Of a stretch of 64,000 bases of DNA, positions 61,014-64,000 are shown piece by piece (the stretch's first letter is position 1; every line of letters begins with the position of its first letter). A program made the position numbers and the translations under genes. A model generated the notes under the pieces. That model was given only the letters and a program-made list of their open reading frames with translations, was not told the origin of the DNA and ran no database searches. The DNA lies in NCBI RefSeq assembly GCF_000730605.1, contig NZ_BBIS01000036.1:1-64000 (forward strand). The letters are read 5' to 3'. Source of the stretch: Pseudomonas monteilii NBRC 103158 = DSM 14164 (lineage in GTDB: Bacteria; Pseudomonadota; Gammaproteobacteria; Pseudomonadales; Pseudomonadaceae).

Positions 61014-62382
61014 GATGCGCTGGCTTCGCCGCCTGTGGCCACGTACCTTGTTTGGCCAACTGCTGCTGATCATGGTCAGCGGTACGTTGGTGATCCAGCT
61101 GATGTCGAGCAGTATCTGGTTCGATGTGCGTTTCGCCCAGGTACTCGAAGCCCCCATTCGGTTGATCGCCGCACGCAGTGCACCGCTCATTGCCCAAGCC
61201 GACTGCCACGCTGGCACGTTGCAGGTACCCGCCCACTACCACCTGCGTTGCACCGAAACCTTGCCCACACCAGCGCATGACGAGCGCCGCGGGCGCAGGC
61301 GTGTCGAGCTGTTGCTGCATCAGGCCCTCAAATACGAACTGGGGCATGCTCAGGACGTGCGCCTGATAAAGGTGCAGCTTACCGATGAGCTGGGCCAGCC
61401 AATCGTCTGGCGCAGCCTGTTCGGGCTGCGCACGGCCCAGGCGCATATCCAGTTCGCGGTGCCGTTGGCCAACGGCCATTGGCTGACCATCGACGGCCAG
61501 GAACTGCAAGGCTGGAGCGGCGAGTCGGCCTGGGTGCTGATCAGCGATTACCTGTTGCGGGTGTATGCACTGCGCATCGTCGCGGTGTTGCTGGTGTGCC
61601 TGATAGCCGTACGCCTGTGCTTGCGCCCCTTGCGGCGCTTGGCCGATGCCGCACGTGGCCTGGGTAGCAACCTTGAGCAAGCGCCTTTGGCACTGGATGG
61701 CCCGGAGGAAGTGCGCCAGGCTGCCCAGGCCTTCAATGCCATGCAGCAACGCCTGATTGCCATGGTCAACGACAAGGCCTATTTCCTGGCCGCCGTGTCT
61801 CACGACCTGCGTACCCCGCTGACCCGCATGCGCCTGCGCCTGGAGCGCCTGCCCGACGATGAGCACCGACAGCGTCTGCGGCAGAACATAACGCAGATGG
61901 ACGACATGATCGGCCAGGTACTCGACTACCTGCGCGCAGGGGAGCAGTTGAACCTGCAGCTAGTGGACCTGGACCGGCTGGTGGCACGCCAGTGCGCCGA
62001 ACTGGCTACCCCTGAAGAACCGCTACCGGTGCATGGCCAAGCGGGTCATTCACAACTCGATGCCCTGCTGCTGCAGCGCTGCCTGCAGAACTTGTTGGTG
62101 AATGCACTGCGATACGCCAAGGACGTTTCGGTCACACTGGAACGGGCTACCACGGGGGTGTTCATCCATATCGATGACCGTGGGCCAGGGATTGCGCCAG
62201 CGCTGCTAGCGACCATCACCGACCCGTTCGTGCGCGGTGAAGGGTCGCGTAACCAAGCATCCGGTGGGTATGGGCTGGGGTTGAGCATTGCCCAACGGAT
62301 TGCCAACAGCCATGGGGGGGAGCTGATGCTGGCAAATCGTGAAGGCGGTGGGTTGCGGGTCAGCATACTGCTGCCCATCTAA
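61006..62382 (+). CDS. Sensor histidine kinase
   Basis: The 458-aa kinase has two membrane segments (residues about 13-40 and 180-205) around a 140-residue periplasmic domain, then HAMP, H-box AAVSHDLRTPLTRMRLRLER, N-box QNLLVNALRYAK, G1 DDRGPGIAP and G2 GGYGLGLSIAQRI. It pairs with the preceding regulator. The signal is unknown; the neighbouring receptor suggests an envelope or metal cue. Confidence 0.93.
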   Translation: MPKMRWLRRLWPRTLFGQLLLIMVSGTLVIQLMSSSIWFDVRFAQVLEAPIRLIAARSAPLIAQADCHAGTLQVPAHYHLRCTETLPTPAHDERRGRRRVELLLHQALKYELGHAQDVRLIKVQLTDELGQPIVWRSLFGLRTAQAHIQFAVPLANGHWLTIDGQELQGWSGESAWVLISDYLLRVYALRIVAVLLVCLIAVRLCLRPLRRLADAARGLGSNLEQAPLALDGPEEVRQAAQAFNAMQQRLIAMVNDKAYFLAAVSHDLRTPLTRMRLRLERLPDDEHRQRLRQNITQMDDMIGQVLDYLRAGEQLNLQLVDLDRLVARQCAELATPEEPLPVHGQAGHSQLDALLLQRCLQNLLVNALRYAKDVSVTLERATTGVFIHIDDRGPGIAPALLATITDPFVRGEGSRNQASGGYGLGLSIAQRIANSHGGELMLANREGGGLRVSILLPI

Positions 62383-62519
62383 AGGCAGACGCGGTCTTAC
62401 AGGGGACCGCGAACGCTCTGGAATACGCAATCAGGTAACAGTCTTTTACCGATTACCCAGGTTTTCCCCTGCCCGCCTTTGCCTATCCTATGCCCGGTCA
62501 TCCTGACTGCGATGGACCC

Positions 62520-64000
62520 ATGAAACACTCTCTGCCCAGCCGCTACGCCTGCCTCGCCATCTGCCTGTTGTTCACCTTCGCCAGCCTGCCACTGCTGCCC
62601 CAGCATGCCTGGCTCTGGCCACTAACGCTGATCACCGCCCTGCTCAGCCTGGTCGGGCTGAACGACCTGCGCCAGAGCCACCACGCCGTGCGGCGCAACT
62701 ACCCGATTCTGGGCAATATCCGCTACTTGATCGAAACCATCCGCCCGGAAATCCGCCAGTACCTGATCGAGGGTGACGACGACAAACTGCCGTTCTCCCG
62801 CTCGCAGCGCTCGCTGGTGTACGCCCGCGCCAAGAACGAAAGCGCCGAGAAAGCCTTCGGCACGCTCAACGACGCCTACAAGCCCGGTTTCGAGTTCATC
62901 AGCCATTCCATGCTGCCAGTGGCTACGCCAGATCCGGCATCGTTCCGCATCGCCATTGGCGGGCCGCAATGCCGCCTGCCTTACTCGGCCTCGATCTTCA
63001 ACATCTCGGCCATGAGCTTCGGCGCACTCAGCGCCAACGCCATCGCCGCCCTCAACCGGGGTGCGCGCATGGGCCGTTTTGCCCATGACACCGGCGAAGG
63101 CAGCATCAGCCCGTACCACCGCGAACATGGCGGTGATCTGATCTGGGAGATCGGCAGCGGCTACTTCGGTTGCCGCACCGAGGACGGCCGCTTCGACCCT
63201 CGACGTTTCGCCGAACAAGCCCGCTCGCCGCAAGTGAAGATGATCGAGATCAAGCTCAGCCAAGGTGCCAAACCAGGCCACGGCGGCATCTTGCCAGGGC
63301 ACAAGGTCAGCCCCGAAATTGCAGAAACCCGTGGTGTGCGCGTAGGCGAGGACTGCATCTCGCCGGCAGCGCACAGCGCCTTCCGCACACCAGTGGAATT
63401 GCTGCAGTTCGTTGCCAGCCTGCGTGAGCTGTCGGGTGGCAAACCCGTTGGCTTCAAGTTTTGCCTGGGCCACCCGTGGGAGTTCATGGGCATCGCCAAG
63501 GCCATGCTGGCCACCGGCATCACCCCAGACTTCATCGTCGTGGATGGCAAGGAAGGCGGTACCGGCGCGGCACCTCGCGAGTTCAGCGACAATATGGGTG
63601 TGCCCATGCGTGAAGGCCTGATGTTCGTGCACAACACCCTGGTCGGCCTGAACCTGCGCTCCAGCATTCGCATTGGTGCGGCGGGCAAGATCGTCAGTGC
63701 CTTCGACATCGCCAGCGTCCTGGCCATCGGCGCGGACTGGGTCAATTCGGCACGCGGCTTCATGTTCGCCATTGGTTGCATCCAGTCGCAGAGCTGCCAC
63801 ACCAACAAATGCCCGACCGGCGTGGCCACGCAAGACCCGCTGCGCCAGCGCGCCCTGGTGGTGCCAGACAAGGCCGAACGGGTAGCCAGCTTCCACCGCA
63901 ACACACTGCATGCACTGGCCGAAATGCTGGCGGCGGCAGGTCTGGAGCACCCCTCGGAACTCAAACCCAAGCACCTGGCGCGGCGCATCAGCTCCAGCGA
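62520..64000 (+). CDS. FMN-binding glutamate synthase-like protein (cut by window end)
   Basis: 493 codons are visible from MKHSLPSRYACLAICLLFTF; the gene continues past the window. Two N-terminal membrane helices (residues about 8-45) precede a GltB-type FMN barrel: GKPVGFKFCLGHPWEFMGIA, VVDGKEGGTGAAPREFSDNM and the cluster-type CIQSQSCHTNKCPTGVATQD. The amidotransferase domain of true glutamate synthase is absent, as in the membrane-anchored glutamate-synthase-related family of unknown reaction. Confidence 0.87.
   Translation, partial: MKHSLPSRYACLAICLLFTFASLPLLPQHAWLWPLTLITALLSLVGLNDLRQSHHAVRRNYPILGNIRYLIETIRPEIRQYLIEGDDDKLPFSRSQRSLVYARAKNESAEKAFGTLNDAYKPGFEFISHSMLPVATPDPASFRIAIGGPQCRLPYSASIFNISAMSFGALSANAIAALNRGARMGRFAHDTGEGSISPYHREHGGDLIWEIGSGYFGCRTEDGRFDPRRFAEQARSPQVKMIEIKLSQGAKPGHGGILPGHKVSPEIAETRGVRVGEDCISPAAHSAFRTPVELLQFVASLRELSGGKPVGFKFCLGHPWEFMGIAKAMLATGITPDFIVVDGKEGGTGAAPREFSDNMGVPMREGLMFVHNTLVGLNLRSSIRIGAAGKIVSAFDIASVLAIGADWVNSARGFMFAIGCIQSQSCHTNKCPTGVATQDPLRQRALVVPDKAERVASFHRNTLHALAEMLAAAGLEHPSELKPKHLARRISSS

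Overview
The window is a high-GC Pseudomonas chromosome segment, most likely from the P. putida group. Gene order in the first 16 kb matches the carnitine/glycine-betaine catabolic locus known from P. putida and P. aeruginosa, and P. putida-type REP palindromes are scattered between host genes. No database search was possible, so the genus call rests on recognised gene order and protein features.

Layout. (1) 1-16 kb: quaternary-amine catabolism. It holds dgcA with a DUF5943 partner and an M19-type dipeptidase; cdhR divergent from caiX-cdhC-cdhA-cdhB (carnitine uptake and oxidation to glycine betaine); the regulator gbdR; a serine dehydratase; and the cbcXWV transporter. Together they import carnitine, choline or betaine and degrade them through dimethylglycine, sarcosine, glycine and serine to pyruvate. 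(2) 16-34.9 kb: housekeeping genes. These are hisF-hisA-DUF2164-hisH-hisB, an OFA-type MFS carrier, asmA-mutY-yggX, tRNA-Phe, PPK2, a GABA-permease-like carrier, a four-gene basic amino acid ABC transporter and a methyltransferase. (3) 34,992-56,678: an integrated element in the 3' half of tRNA-Thr(UGU). (4) 57.2-64 kb: a Phd/RelE-type toxin-antitoxin pair, a TonB-dependent siderophore receptor, a divergent two-component system and a truncated FMN-binding glutamate-synthase-like gene.

The element is the accessory part. It has a tyrosine integrase with arm-type repeats at both ends. A largely overlapping leftward gene train follows: alpA, a 55-aa gene, Rha, a C4 antisense-RNA module, small genes, an HEXXH metalloprotein, a Toprim primase and a DUF927 helicase. 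Downstream come a tail tape-measure protein and a lambda TipI-like tail-assembly protein, but no capsid, terminase, portal or lysis genes. This is the gene content of a phage satellite that carries tail-assembly parts. A Kiwa anti-phage system (kwaA-kwaB), visibly lower in GC, sits near the left end.

The most unusual signal is in the element's non-coding DNA. Six hairpin-like units lie in tandem at 36.02-36.81 kb. Each has one left arm and two directly repeated right arms; the arm sequence differs between units but usually agrees within a unit. A related cluster lies at 38.4-39.1 kb on the other side of kwaAB, and a uniform version built on GTGGGAAC follows the helicase gene at 47.25-47.50 kb, where it could be a replication origin. 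I do not know a named feature type for the 36 kb array.
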